DNA from: Caprella mutica
Taxonomy: Eukaryota; Arthropoda; Malacostraca; Amphipoda; Caprellidae
Direction of reading: 5' to 3'
DNA length: 64,000 nucleotides
Assembly: GCA_947561585.1 (NCBI GenBank)
Contig: CANNZV010003209.1
Location: forward strand, 1-64,000
Shown: piece by piece, positions 46,391 to 58,085 of the stretch
Layout of the letters: each line of letters starts with the position of its first letter
Numbering within the stretch: position 1 is the first letter of the stretch
Notes under the pieces: generated by a model
Told to the model about the DNA's origin: nothing
Database searches by the model: none
The model's input: the letters and a program-made list of their open reading frames with translations, nothing else
Translations under genes and position numbers: made by a program

Positions 46391-47032
46391 CGGATATAAC
46401 AGTTCGTTATAGACATTTATTCTTCTACGTAATCTTAGAAAGTTGGACAGTGAGGGTTGAGTGTGAATTTTTCTTATATAAGTAATTAGTTACGAAGCAA
46501 ATACCTAATCAATTTCTTTTCGGTTAAATGTTATATGTTATATAACCTTAGTTCTACTAAATTGAAGCATTTCTAGAGAAATTGAGATTTAGAGTGGAGA
46601 TGACCTTCAAAATTTGGTAGTCACTAGGCCGACTCTTAGTAGGTGAGATATGGCGATAGACCTCGTTTTAATTAATTTGACATTTCAATATTTTACAAAT
46701 TTATTGAATTTGGGAAGAAGTGATGTTAATTTTAGGTTAATTTTATAGTTGTCCTAACTTTTCTATAACATTATCATAAAGTAAAGTAATTTAAATTGTT
46801 ATAGATTTAAGAATTACGTTCCGCGGGCTACTCATTCCATGTCCTGAACGAAGCCTTCCTCTGCCATTGGGGCTTCCAAAACACCAAAACTCTGCAATAA
46901 CTAATCAAGTTACCAAATCAGTTAGTCTTGTTCTTGAGGATGAATAGATATTTCACTATTCAAATAATATAATTCCGAAAAAACTTTCAACGTTGAATTT
47001 AAATTACCTCTAAAGAATAATCTAAATATATA
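46391..47032. other. Unique sequence, nothing recognised
   Basis: No supported feature. Confidence 0.5.
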
Positions 47033-48914
47033 ATGTGTCAACCCTAGAGGCTCTATCCTGAAGCGGTGTCCGGAAAACTGCCGTAGCGGAAAACTACCAG
47101 GCGGGAAACCGCCAGTCACTTATTGGCAATTCATTTATATTTTTTGACTTTCTGAAATATTCTTTAGTTATAAACACATTTTAATTAATAAAAAACGGCG
47201 TTAGTCCTTCTTTAAGAGGTCAAGGGGATATTCATTTTTACAGTAATAACTACATGATATTGGAATACTTAAATAATATTCAAAGAAAAATAATATTTCA
47301 ACAAAGCTACTTTATTAAACACTTGAGTAAACCAAACTTCAGTATGTATAAGGATTTTATAATTAATAGTTTTAACTTATTTTCAAAATACGTAAATTTT
47401 AAAAACATTTTCTGTTACGTTTATAGTCCCTTGTTTTTAATTTCCTATTGATGTCAGCAATATAGCCTTTGGTTCCGAAGCAGACGTTAAACCCTGTGTA
47501 CTGATTTGTGAATACTAGATAATTAGATATTCTCACAATAATATAATTTTAAATTATACAAAAAGTTAAGTGAATGTTAAATCAACATAAATGTATGTTA
47601 AATAGTTATTACATATACATTTTTATTCTCCATGTCATTAACACAACCCATTCATTTTAACAACGAGTGAAATTGTCAGAGAATTAGGTAAGTAATAGCA
47701 GTTTAATAATCATTGATGTTGGGTTGCAAATTCTAAATATTTCACGAACATCGATCAAAGTTTTTTTATTGTGAGTACAAGTGAATATTAAGCTTCCCTA
47801 CAAACAATTCCATGTGTATACCATGTGGCACTTACACATTTAAATCATGTGTACACCATGCATATATTTGAAAATGGATACCATATTTATTGCATGTTGT
47901 TTTACGTGGTTATATGGTAAATTATATGTGGTTACCATACTGACAATCTAAAGACGCGTTGCGTAAACAATGAAATAGTATTCTGTCCCTAATACAATTA
48001 TTCCTTTGTTTCTTCTCTTAGTATTTTCTAAGAAAGGTTATATTTTCAATTTCTATATTGTAATTGATTAATTTCTGTAATATTTATCTAATTATGTATT
48101 TTATATATTATTCTAATCAATTTGTTTACATTTACCTATCATTTTTATTTTGTAAAAATGAATATCCCTTTAACTCCTTAACGAAAGGCGAATGGCTTTT
48201 TTATAAATTAAATGTCATTATTGACTAAACTGATTAAATTGCCAATAAATGACAGGCAGTTTTCCGCCTGGCAGTTTTCCACTTCGGCAGTTTTCCACCT
48301 GGCGGTTTCCGCCTGGCAGTTTTCCGCCTGGCAGTTTTCCACCTGGCAGTTCTCCGTGTACCCCTGAAGCTGTCTGTGGTAAATGGAAGAGAAGGGGGTC
48401 CCTTGAACCCCGAACTGTTGTAATTTGGATTATGGATAGCATTTTACCCTGTTTTTCCTTTTTTAGTGCCATTTGCAGTTTTAGAGGATAGCGCTAGGGT
48501 TATGCTCTTCAACTACGATTTTATGCAGATTTTTGTGCTAGAAAGACTCGTAGACTCGTAGGCTTCATTTACTATCACTTCCTCATTTTCCTCTTTCATT
48601 CGTGAATGCCGTCACAGGTGCTTGTGTCTCTTTTCGTCACATTTCTTGGTAAGTGACTGCATTCACAGAGTAGCTTATCTGGTACTTGTCACTGATGATG
48701 GTAGGTGTTTTTTCATATGGAGCCACTTTCTTTTATGTATACTTCTTTGAGTCTATTGTATTTGTTTTCCTTCTTACGTCAGTGACACAGCCTTTGATTC
48801 TAAATCAGACTTCAAAACCCTTCTAAAGGCCCTTTTACACCTACACTCATTACCTTCGGAATTCCTGTTTGAGTTATGCGATTATCAAGATGATAAATAA
48901 ATAAATAAATAAAT
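47033..48914 (+). mobile_element. Family R copy split by a foldback-like insertion
   Basis: The head (CCCTAGAGGCTCTATCCTGA) lies at 47042-47064 and the body resumes at 48363 with CCTGAAGCTGTCTGTGG, GAACTGTTGTAATTTGG, TTTGCAGTTTTAGAGGATAG. The 3' end is the longest in the window: GTGACTGCATTCACAGAGTA, GACACAGCCTTTGATTC, GAGTTATGCGATTATCAAGA, TGATAAATAAATAAATAAAT. The AAAT tail indicates retrotransposition (LINE- or SINE-type). Confidence 0.8.
47065..48362. mobile_element. 1,298-bp foldback-like TIR element with 8-bp target duplication
   Basis: Ends GGTGTCCGGAAAACTGCC and (reversed) GGTACACGGAGAACTGCC. The terminal part of each arm is a small array of GGAAAACTGCC-type units (47068-47110; 48250-48357), followed inward by matched arms (ATTGGCAATT, GGGATATTCATTTTTACA) of roughly 200 bp. 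CCTGAAGC at 47057-47064 and 48363-48370 is the target-site duplication. The interior contains a small R-like piece (about 47430-47505: TGATGTCAGCAATATAGCC, CAGACGTTAAACCC) and no transposase. Confidence 0.85.
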
Positions 48915-48956
48915 GTCGTCTAAAATATAACCTTTCTGCATTCTGCGAAGGTGACT

Positions 48957-49135
48957 AGGGTTGTGACAGTATGCGTTTAAAATCATAGATCTTAAAAATA
49001 TCACACACGAAATGAAATGGTATCGAATACTATATACTGCTGGTCTAGAACCATTCAATACCCTTTAATTCGTTCCGTCTATAATATTTTCAGGATTTAT
49101 GATCTTAAATGCATATTGTCACAACCCTAATGATA
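48957..49135 (+). mobile_element. Family G element
   Basis: AGGGTTGTGACAGTATGCGT at the left, ATGCATATTGTCACAACCCT at the right, flanked by CT/AA. Core GGTCTAGAACCATTC. Confidence 0.9.
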
Positions 49136-49552
49136 ACACTATGTTACCATTAAAATTTAACATATGGTGGCCAGTATGGGGTATTATTTCTTTTCTTTTT
49201 TTACTCGTACATATATTGTAAAATGTTTTTTTTTACTTTTTGATATACTATCACTAATATATAAGTCTATAGATGTCGCACATTGTCATCTCTCTGGATG
49301 ATAGATCAGTAAAGATCTGAGAGATGATTGATCAGTAGATCTTAAAGAGAGGGATCAGTCTCCTCTTCAACTTTGGACATTTTAATGACGCCTCTCGACT
49401 AATTATTTTAGGGGGGTAATGAACCGTGAAGAAGTGACGTCATTGAACAGGAATTACAGCCCAGTGGCTTGAAAAGATACACATTCCATAAAGTGAGGAA
49501 AAATACTCGTTAGAGAACCTCTATAGTTCATACAAATTTTTACAGCTTTTTA
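49136..49552. other. Unique sequence
   Basis: A short local repeat of GATGATAGATCAGTAAAGATC type at 49297-49350. No gene. Confidence 0.4.
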
Positions 49553-49790
49553 TTTTAATTGGTATCCATGATTTCTGCAGGCATCATGGATACCAATTGA
49601 AATAACTGTTTATTCAACTCATTGGTTTAATAGGTATCCATGATACCTGCAGGCATCATGGATACCAATTGAAATAAAATTTTATTCAACTCATTGGTTC
49701 AATAGGTATCCATGATACTTGCAGGTATCATGGATACCAATAATCGTGTATCATCGTAATTAGGGAACTGTCAGATAACTCGTTTGTTAT
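49553..49790. mobile_element. Family P element with triplicated core
   Basis: Three about 63-bp units, each GGTATCCATGATxxCTGCAG plus GCATCATGGATACC and a connecting ATTGAAATAA...CATTGG segment, then the right end GGGAACTGTCAGATAACTCG. Intermediate between single-core and fully expanded copies. Confidence 0.8.
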
Positions 49791-49854
49791 TATTTATAGT
49801 TATGTACTAACTGATTTCAGATGAAATACAAGTTATTTAAAGTATTATAATCGG

Positions 49855-49975
49855 ACACCCATAGTAATCGGAATGTGGCTTTTGAAGTAGGTCATGAAGT
49901 ATGAACTCTTTTTGATACTTCTAATTGACCTATTGTTGACCCACTTTCCGTCTACTATGAGTATCCTAATTTACA
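49855..49975. mobile_element. Possible hairpin MITE
   Basis: CACCCATAGTAATCGGAATG / GAAGTAGGTCATGAAGTAT on the left resembles the reverse of ATACTTCTAATTGACCTATT / CACTTTCCGTCTACTATGAG on the right. Arms are imperfect. Confidence 0.4.
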
Positions 49976-50079
49976 TATATAGTATCAAATCTTTTTACAG
50001 TAATTATTCTATAAAAAATCTGGATATTTCCAGTTAGAATTATTTTAAGTGTTCCACACCAATATCTAAGAATCAATAA

Positions 50080-50360
50080 GTGCCATGACGCTCTCGTTCA
50101 ACCCCTATCAGTCATAAAAATATCAATTGAGCATACGTTGCAACATTGAGTTGATTTACAGCTGAGATATTGCCAAATAGCGTCCAAATTGGCCCTGGCG
50201 ATTCATTTGTCAGTCACTTTGCGCAATGAAATCTTAGGCAAAAATCCTAATTGCCGGAAGAATGGGCGGCAGAGGTCGACTTTTGATAGCAAATCAAGTG
50301 TGTCTTGGATTGCAGCAAAGCCTTTTAATTAGCTCTAGTTAGAGCCTATAGACAAGTAAC
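50080..50360. promoter_or_regulatory. Candidate conserved non-coding block
   Basis: Unique, balanced-composition sequence among repeats. It contains TAATTAG (50325-50331, homeodomain-type), TTTGCGCAATG and GGCGATTCATTTGTCAGTCA. An 89-codon minus frame to its right (50370-50639) shows no domain. Regulatory role is only a suggestion. Confidence 0.2.
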
Positions 50361-51168
50361 GAAGAGCCTTCATTTCGACTTCAATATCACCTCATCAACA
50401 AAAGCACTCGCGCAGGATTCATCCGCCGTCGAAGCCTTCTTCCACCATTCGGCAGTCGAAGTCGATTGTGCTGAAGAATCGATTTGACTTCTTAATGTAT
50501 TTGTTCCAGTTGAGCAGTATTTCTTTAGCATTGACCCGCACATTGATATATCTATTATTGTACTGCGAACTCTGTTCTTTCTATACATCCAGTCCATTGT
50601 TGGCTCCCAATGCGCTCTCCTTTTCATTAGCGATGGCATATAATGTGCAATGTGTAATATCGAGACGCGATATTCTATTCAGCTTTTACTTTATATAACT
50701 AATGCTAAATGAGTGCAAAGATGTTCTAAAATATGAATGAACTAGTGTACTTTCCCGTTGAAAATAACGGGTCATCATCAATACCAATTTATTACCCGTT
50801 ATCAGGTTACTTTCAATGAATTCAATTAAAATTAAAATTTCTGCATAGTCTAATTTATCTTATAGATAAAATACATTTAAAAATTGAATAAAAACAGGGG
50901 AATTTAAATATCAAGTCAATATATTCCCGTGCGTATCATAGTTACATTCTTCATGTTTAATACCCGTAGAGTAAAAGCAGACACCAAATAAATAAGTGAA
51001 CACACGAAGGAAATTATTAGGATAGATTAATTGCAAATGGAATCTGGACCTACTGACGTTAAACCCCCTACCATTAGATAAAAAATCCATTAGATAAATT
51101 AAAGGTCAAAGAACTGATTAGACTTTCTTCGAGTCCCCAATTTCGATATTAATTACACATTTTAATAA
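50361..51168. other. Unique AT-rich sequence, no gene seen
   Basis: Contains the inverted pair GAAAATAACGGGT / ACCCGTTATC near 50760-50800. Confidence 0.4.
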
Positions 51169-53790
51169 TTTGTATTGACTGTAAATAGATATTGTATGAA
51201 TGTTCTTCACCGTAAGAGTTCATCCCTAGTGGAATATTATTTGTATTGACTGTAAATAGATATTGTATGAATGTTCTTCACCGTAAGAGTTCATCCTTAG
51301 TGGAATATTATTTGTATTGACTGTAAATAGATATTGTATGAATGTTCTTCACCGTAAGAGTTCATCCCTAGTGGAATATTATTTGTATTGACTGTAAATA
51401 GATATTGTATGAATGTTCTTCACCGTAAGAGTTCATCCCTAGTGGAATATTATTTGTATTGACTGTAAATAGATATTGTATGAATGTTCTTCACCGTAAG
51501 AGTTCATCCCTAGTGGAATATTATTTGTATTGACTGTAAATAGATATTGTATGAATGTTCTTCACCGCAAGAGTTCATCCCTAGTGGAATATTATTTGTA
51601 TTGACTGTAAATAGATATTGTATGAATGTTCTTCACCGTAAGAGTTCATCTCTAGTGGAATATTATTTGTATTGACTGTAAATAGATATTGTATGAATGT
51701 TCTTCACCGTAAGAGTTCATCTCTAGTGGAATATTATTTGTATTGACTGTAAATAGATATTGTATGAATGTTCTTCATCGTAAGAGTTCATCCCTAGTGG
51801 AATATTATTTGTATTGACTGTAAATAGATATTGTATGAATGTTCTTCACCGTAAGAGTTCATCCCTAGTGGAATATTATTTGTATTGACTGTAAATAGAT
51901 ATTGTATGAATGTTCTTCACCGTAAGAGTTCATCCCTAGTGGAATATTATTTGTATTGACTGTAAATAGATATTGTATGAATGTTCTTCACCGTAAGAGT
52001 TCATCCCTAGTGGAATATTATTTGTATTGACTGTAAATAGATATTGTATGAATGTTCTTCACCGCAAGAGTTCATCCCTAGTGGAATATTATTTGTATTG
52101 ACTGTAAATAGATATTGTATGAATGTTCTTCACCGTATGAGTTCATCCCTAGTGGAATATTATTTGTATTGACTGTAAATAGATATTGTATGAATGTTCT
52201 TCACTGTAAGAGTTCATTCCTAGTGGAATATTATTTGTATTGACTGTAAATAGATATTGTATGAATGTTCTTCACCGCAAGAGTTCATCCCTAGTGGAAT
52301 ATTATTTGTATTGACTGTAAATAGATATTGTATGAATGTTCTTCACCGTCAGAGTTCATCCCTAGTGGAATATTATTTGTATTGACTGTAAATAGATATT
52401 GTATGAATGTTCTTCACCGCAAGAGTTCATCCCTAGTGGAATATTATTTGTATTGACTGTAAATAGATATTGTATGAATGTTCTTCACCGTAAGAGTTCA
52501 TCTCTAGTGGAATATTATTTGTATTGACTGTAAATAGATATTGTATGAATGTTCTTCACCGTAAGAGTTCATACCTAGTGGAATATTATTTGTATTGACT
52601 GTAAATAGATATTGTATGAATGTTCTTCACCGTAAGAGTTCATCTCTAGTGGAATATTATTTGTATTGACTGTAAATAGATATTGTATGAATGTTCTTCA
52701 TCGTAAGAGTTCATCCCTAGTGGAATATTATTTGTATTGACTGTAAATAGATATTGTATGAATGTTCTTCACCGCAAGAGTTCATCCCTAGTGGAATATT
52801 ATTTGTATAGATATTGTATGAATGTTCTTCACCGTAAGAGTTCATCCCTAGTGGAATATTATTTGTATTGACTGTAAATAGATATTGTATGAATGTTCTT
52901 CACTGTAAGAGTTCATTCCTAGTGGAATATTATTTGTATTGACTGTAAATAGATATTGTATGAATGTTCTTCACCGCAAGAGTTCATCCCTAGTGGAATA
53001 TTATTTGTATTGACTGTAAATAGATATTGTATGAATGTTCTTCACCGTCAGAGTTCATCCCTAGTGGAATATTATTTGTATTGACTGTAAATAGATATTG
53101 TATGAATGTTCTTCACCGTAAGAGTTCATCCCTAGTGGAATATTATTTGTATTGACTGTAAATAGATATTGTATGAATGTTCTTCACTGTAAGAGTTCAT
53201 TCCTAGTGGAATATTATTTGTATTGACTGTAAATAGATATTGTATGAATGTTCTTCACCGCAAGAGTTCATCCCTAGTGGAATATTATTTGTATTGACTG
53301 TAAATAGATATTGTATGAATGTTCTTCACCGTAAGAGTTCATCCCTAGTGGAATATTATTTGTATTGACTGTAAATAGATATTGTATGAATGTTCTTCAC
53401 CGTCAGAGTTCATCCCTAGTGGAATATTATTTGTATTGACTGTAAATAGATATTGTATGAATGTTCTTCACCGCAAGAGTTCATCCCTAGTGGAATATTA
53501 TTTGTATTGACTGTAAATAGATATTGTATGAATGTTCTTCACCGTAAGAGTTCATCCCTAGTGGAATATTATTTGTATTGACTGTAAATAGATATTGTAT
53601 GAATGTTCTTCACCGCAAGAGTTCATCCCTAGTGGAATATTATTTGTATTGACTGTAAATAGATATTGTATGAATGTTCTTCACCGTAAGAGTTCATCCC
53701 TAGTGGAATATTATTTGTATTGACTGTAAATAGATATTGTATGAATGTTCTTCACTGTAAGAGTTCATTCCTAGTGGAATATTATTTGTA
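51169..53790. repeat. 71-bp minisatellite, about 37 units
   Basis: Units TTGTATTGACTGTAAATAGA, TATTGTATGAATGTTCTTCA, CCGTAAGAGTTCATCCCTAG, TGGAATATTAT. Very homogeneous; differences are single bases (CCGCAAG, CCGTCAG, ACTGTAAG, ATCTCT). Their order repeats in blocks (for example around 52,180-52,400 and 52,890-53,060). One unit at about 52803 lacks 14 bp. No spacers differ, so it is not a CRISPR-like array. Confidence 0.98.
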
Positions 53791-54811
53791 TATTCTTGCA
53801 CAGACGAATTACTTTTCTTTTCAGGACTTTTATTATATATAAAAAATTGAAAGCTGTTCTGTAACCTTAACACAATTTTAATATTTAATTTAACCATCAA
53901 AACAATCATTTTCAAAAGTTTAAAGTTCATTAAAACTATCTAGTATTTTTCCGTTCAATTTCTGTTCTATTTTCTGTGTATGGTCTATCTCTCCCTTTCA
54001 CCAACCACAATGGTTCATCCCACAACTAAGTCTATATACAAAAGTTACTCATATTTTATGCAGCAGCTAATAAATAACTTTGCGTATTTCGCAAATTAAA
54101 GAGGATTTGAAAAGCTTCAAATTTGTGTCTGATTTTGGTCTTCGTAACTTCTTATTCGGCTTATTGAAATCCGTGTGTATTATTAAAGAAGTTCTCCATG
54201 AGCACCAGTCTTATTCCTCAAGAATATTGCATCCAAAAGAACTTTTCGCACGCATCTCCGGAGATTAATAACCAACCGACTGCAGGCGGCAAAATCTCGG
54301 CGATCACCCAGCCACACAATGCACTGTGGAATGTTTTGAATAATCTTTGAATAATCGAACAAGTTTGGTCATGCTGTTGCTCCATATAAATTACAATACT
54401 TTAACAATTTCAAAGTGGGTAATAAGACAAGTTTTGAAGAACTTAAGCCACATTTAGAAATTAACAACCAGGTACGACTGTACATGTATCTCCTTGCCGG
54501 CTTATTTTCTAGATATGCAAGTGTGAGGCTGTATTATGCTAGAGTATTGTAAGAAGTATATTGAGAGAATATATGTATTATATGCCTGGTGTATTACTTC
54601 TTTCAATGAAGGATTTCGAAAAGGTTCATGAAATAGAGTTAGTCCAAGTACACTACCAGATAGGAGTCTTCTTTTCTGAAACACGTATTATAAAATAGAA
54701 ATAATTGATGTTATTAATAGTAGTTAATGTTAATATAAATAATTAATCAAATACAAAAATACAAGAAAAAACGCATTATAATTATCATTTAACAATTATA
54801 TATTCCTTCGT
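53791..54811. other. Unique sequence, no gene seen
   Basis: 54050-54310 is of mixed composition with a 62-codon open frame but no recognisable domain. Confidence 0.4.
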
Positions 54812-54857
54812 AGATAATCGAAAAAGTGGAACCGTCCGATAAATCGTAACTTACCCA
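54812..54857. mobile_element. Solo right end of a family P element
   Basis: AGATAATCGAAAAAGTGGAA, CCGTCCGATAAATCGTAACT, TACCC. Confidence 0.6.
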
Positions 54858-55782
54858 GTAAATCCTGCAAATAAAGTAAAACTTCTGAGTTATGAAGGAC
54901 CTGAGTTATGAACTATTTTCTAAGTTTAAATTATAGAAAACGTCATACATTGTGAATTTCGCCATAGTTGCCCCTCAAAAACGATAGTTTTCTCCAAGAT
55001 TTTAATCATAGAAAACTATCAGTGTCCCTGAGTTATGAAGAATATTCCTTTCTTCTGTCAACCAAATTGTAGCACCTTTTTCTTCGCTTTATAGAGGTCC
55101 GATAAGCCCTATTGTGAAGACATCACCTTTTCACCTCCTTTGAATAGTACTAAAAATAACAAAACCACAGACTTTCAATAATCAAAAGATATCTAATATA
55201 CGGAGGGGTTCTGACAACTGTTCGAAAAGTACAAAAACACCTACCCATGTTTAAATTAAAACCAATACTCACTATTTACGCATTTAATACTACATTACTC
55301 TACTATCAAACCGGAGTAAATTAATTCATTAGAGTGTTTCGAATTTCAACCAACGAATGATTTTTGAACACGATAATATTGACGAAATGTTGCTGTGATA
55401 TTTTCACCTGTGGATTTGACGTCCTGTTTTCACACGTTTTATGGATTCAAACTCAAATCAAATTATACAGAAACCTATAAACTATTTTGAACTATCAACT
55501 GACTGATACTCTTTACATTGAGTATCTTTCTAATTCTTTTAACGGCTAGGATTAATTTGTTTGTTTAGTATGAACACCCTGTATAAAATTAATGACATTG
55601 ATGTTCAACTGTCAGAGAATCTGGTGGTTGCAATCCAAAAATACTGTCCAGTGTCCGTCAGACTGACCGCCAGATGGCGCTATTCTGTCAGTCAAGCCGT
55701 CAGGGGATTCAGTCGAAAAAACATTCATTCATTAATGAATTCGAACATTGAAAATGAAGGCATACAATTTAGAACTTTAGTT
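54858..55782. other. Unique sequence with internal short repeats
   Basis: CTGAGTTATGAAGGACCTGA / CTGAGTTATGAAGAA recur between 54885 and 55045 with an inner inverted pair GATAGTTTTCTCC / AGAAAACTATC. Possibly an eroded TIR element. A 94-codon frame (55561-55845) runs into the next P element and is not supported. Confidence 0.35.
55667..55681 (+). promoter_or_regulatory. CTCF-like insulator motif
   Basis: CCGCCAGATGGCGCT matches the general form of the CTCF core (CCxxxAGxxGGCxC) known from animals, including AGATGGCGC preferred in flies. It is a single site and similar short sequences occur by chance or in repeats. Confidence 0.25.
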
Positions 55783-55958
55783 CCGAGTTATTGGATGGTT
55801 CCACGTTTGCGAATACTTAACTTTTATTCTAATTGGTATCCATGATACCTGGAGGTATCATGGATACCAACTAAAATTAAAATAATATAACAATTATAAA
55901 ATCGTTTTTTCTTATTTGACCGAATATGTGAAACTGACCGATAATTCGTATTTTACCC
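55783..55958. mobile_element. Family P element with dyad core (well preserved)
   Basis: TTCCGAGTTATTGGATGGTT at the left, GACCGAATATGTGAAACTGA and CCGATAATTCGTATTTTACC plus CTA at the right. Core GGTATCCATGATACC, TGGA, GGTATCATGGATACC. Confidence 0.8.
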
Positions 55959-56875
55959 TAATTAGCCCATTAATAAAAGTAACCTTTATTTTATTAAAAT
56001 TAACATTTATTAGTTAATTTGCCTTTTGTATTTCGATAAAAAATTGATATTGAAGGTAAATACTTGAGTATCTTCTACTATAATTTACCATATTCTTTGT
56101 GTAGTTACAATTTAAATACCATATTCATTTATGACTGTCAGAATACATGCATTGAGTAATTATATACCGATATTTGTAGCCATACCACAATCGAGTGTTT
56201 GCCCAATTACTTTGAACATCTTAATTTAAATTTGTCCAGGATAAATTCAATTCTAAAAATAGTTTATCAGCAATTTTTTTCAGATTTTTTATATTTTTTT
56301 ATAATCTCCCTTTAAGAATTTTTTAGAATTGTAAAGATTTTTATTTTTTAGATGTTTTTAGAAAAAAAAATCGATTTTTTTTTTTTAGAAATTTTCTTCC
56401 GAATCTTTTTCGAATTTTTTTTTTTAGATTTTCTATCGCTTAGTATGAATGTGCCACTTGGTAGAATGAGTCTCAGGACACTTAGCCAAATGGGACAGAC
56501 TTTATACCTACGGCCAACAGACTACAAAGATCTGAGTCTCGGCAAATGAATATATATCCATCCTATTGATTGTCAGAGATATACCTGATCTGAAAAGAAC
56601 TCGCTAGGTTTATTCTGGAGGTGCCTTAGCGATCTACATTGGTGATTGAGCGATGGGACGCTATTGAGCGTTGTGAAGCGTTGAGAGGCGTTGTGAAGCG
56701 TTGCGATTGGGCGATGTCTGTACCAAAGATGTTTAATGTAAGATTGGAGTGCTAATATATATTATTCTTTTATCAGAAGAAGGATCTATTCGTAAAGTTT
56801 GAACTAGGGGTAAATTCCTAACAGTTAAATTATATATTTTATTTATATAAAATTTTTAATCTAATTAAGAAAACA
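55959..56875. other. AT-rich sequence, no gene seen
   Basis: Contains T-rich tracts (56270-56420) and a small GAGCGTTGTGAAGCGTTG repeat at about 56665-56715. Confidence 0.5.
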
Positions 56876-57115
56876 CAGTGGCTTCATTTTCTATCACCTC
56901 TTCATTTTCCTCTTCCATCCATGAGTGCAGCCACAATTGCTTGTGTCCCTTTTCGTCACATTCCTTGGTAAATGACTGCATTCACGGAGTAGCTTTTTAG
57001 CATCCATGAGCATTGTCACTGACGGTGGTAGGTGATTTTTTTCGTAGTGCCACTTTTCTGTCCAACTGCTTTACCAAGGTCCCTTGCTTTCATTTCCATT
57101 TGACGTAACTCGGAG
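56876..57115 (+). mobile_element. Family R fragment
   Basis: GGCTTCATTTTCTATCACCT, CACTGACGGTGGTAGGTGA, GCCACTTTTCTGTCCAACTG match the R body and 3' part. The 60-bp unit is present once. Confidence 0.7.
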
Positions 57116-57592
57116 TGGTTAATTAATTAATCATTGAAGTATCATAAAATTCTCACCATTTCTATGGCCAGGTAAGTTGAATTTATTCCTGGGATATTAA
57201 ACGAATATCCCAGGGAAGAAATATCTAATCCTGGGATATTCTCCTAATATCACAGTAATAAATCCTCGTTGCCAAGGGTTAATATACGTTCTATAAGAAC
57301 GTATTCCAAATAGTGTAACTGGTGTCCCTGTCACCTGATACATCAGATCTCAGTCCCAAATGTTAGATGTGTGTTTTAATTTCCTTTTCAAACTATCACT
57401 CTTATCTGTGTGCCAGTGTGACGCGTGCAAACAACACAGTGTGACTGCAGTGACACGCTTCATGCTATGCACCTCCATTTGAACCTACGAACCTACAATG
57501 AGATGGTAAGGAAATTGTAAGTAGCTACTTTTGAATTGAAAATTTTTATTTAAAACTTTCAACGGTTATTAAATTTTAAACGAAAATTGTGT
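57116..57592. other. Unique sequence with a palindrome
   Basis: 57184-57250 contains TTCCTGGGATATTAAACGAA and ATATCCCAGGGAAG, an inverted pair that appears again singly (AATCCTGGGATATT). No gene. Confidence 0.5.
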
Positions 57593-57712
57593 TCATGGAG
57601 TAGCTTTTTTGCATCCATTAGCAATTGTCACACTGACTGGAGGTAGGTGACTTTCCTTTCTGACTGCTTCTTCTAGTCCCTTGTACTTAATTTCCTTTTG
57701 ACGTCAATTGCC
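57593..57712 (+). mobile_element. Family R fragment (3' part)
   Basis: TCATGGAGTAGCTTTTTTGC, GGAGGTAGGTGACTTTCCTT, GACTGCTTCTTCTAGTCCCT, TTTGACGTCAATTGCC. Confidence 0.7.
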
Positions 57713-58085
57713 TTTACTATGTAAGATATTAATTTCAGTTTTATATGATAAACTTTAACAGTTCAGTTGAACACACATGATATTATTTTCTTATCATATT
57801 AACCTCAAAGTGACACCAATGGTACACTGATTACACTGAATTAGTTCGAATTACACCATTGGTTTTATTTTTGGTATATATATATATGTACACCAGTCCT
57901 TTCTTGCCTGTAATAAAGTCACAGAAGGCAGGTACTGGTTAATCTCTTCCTAAAAAGGGATATGAATTACTTTCTTTAAGAAGATTTCCTTTTTCAATAG
58001 AATCTTTTGAGACTTTTCCGTAGAGTTTTGCTCGGAGAGACTTAGCCCCTTTGTCCCTATCAATAATATCTGCATGTGGAGGGCT
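57713..58085. other. Unique sequence, nothing recognised
   Basis: No supported feature. Confidence 0.5.

Noticed and set aside
47254..47451. 65-codon frame inside the foldback-like element as its transposase
   Set aside because: Low-complexity, Phe/Asn/Lys/Ile-rich AT-driven translation without catalytic motifs.
51169..53790. CRISPR-like regular array
   Set aside because: The units are uniform over the full 71 bp with no variable spacers, and the genome is eukaryotic.
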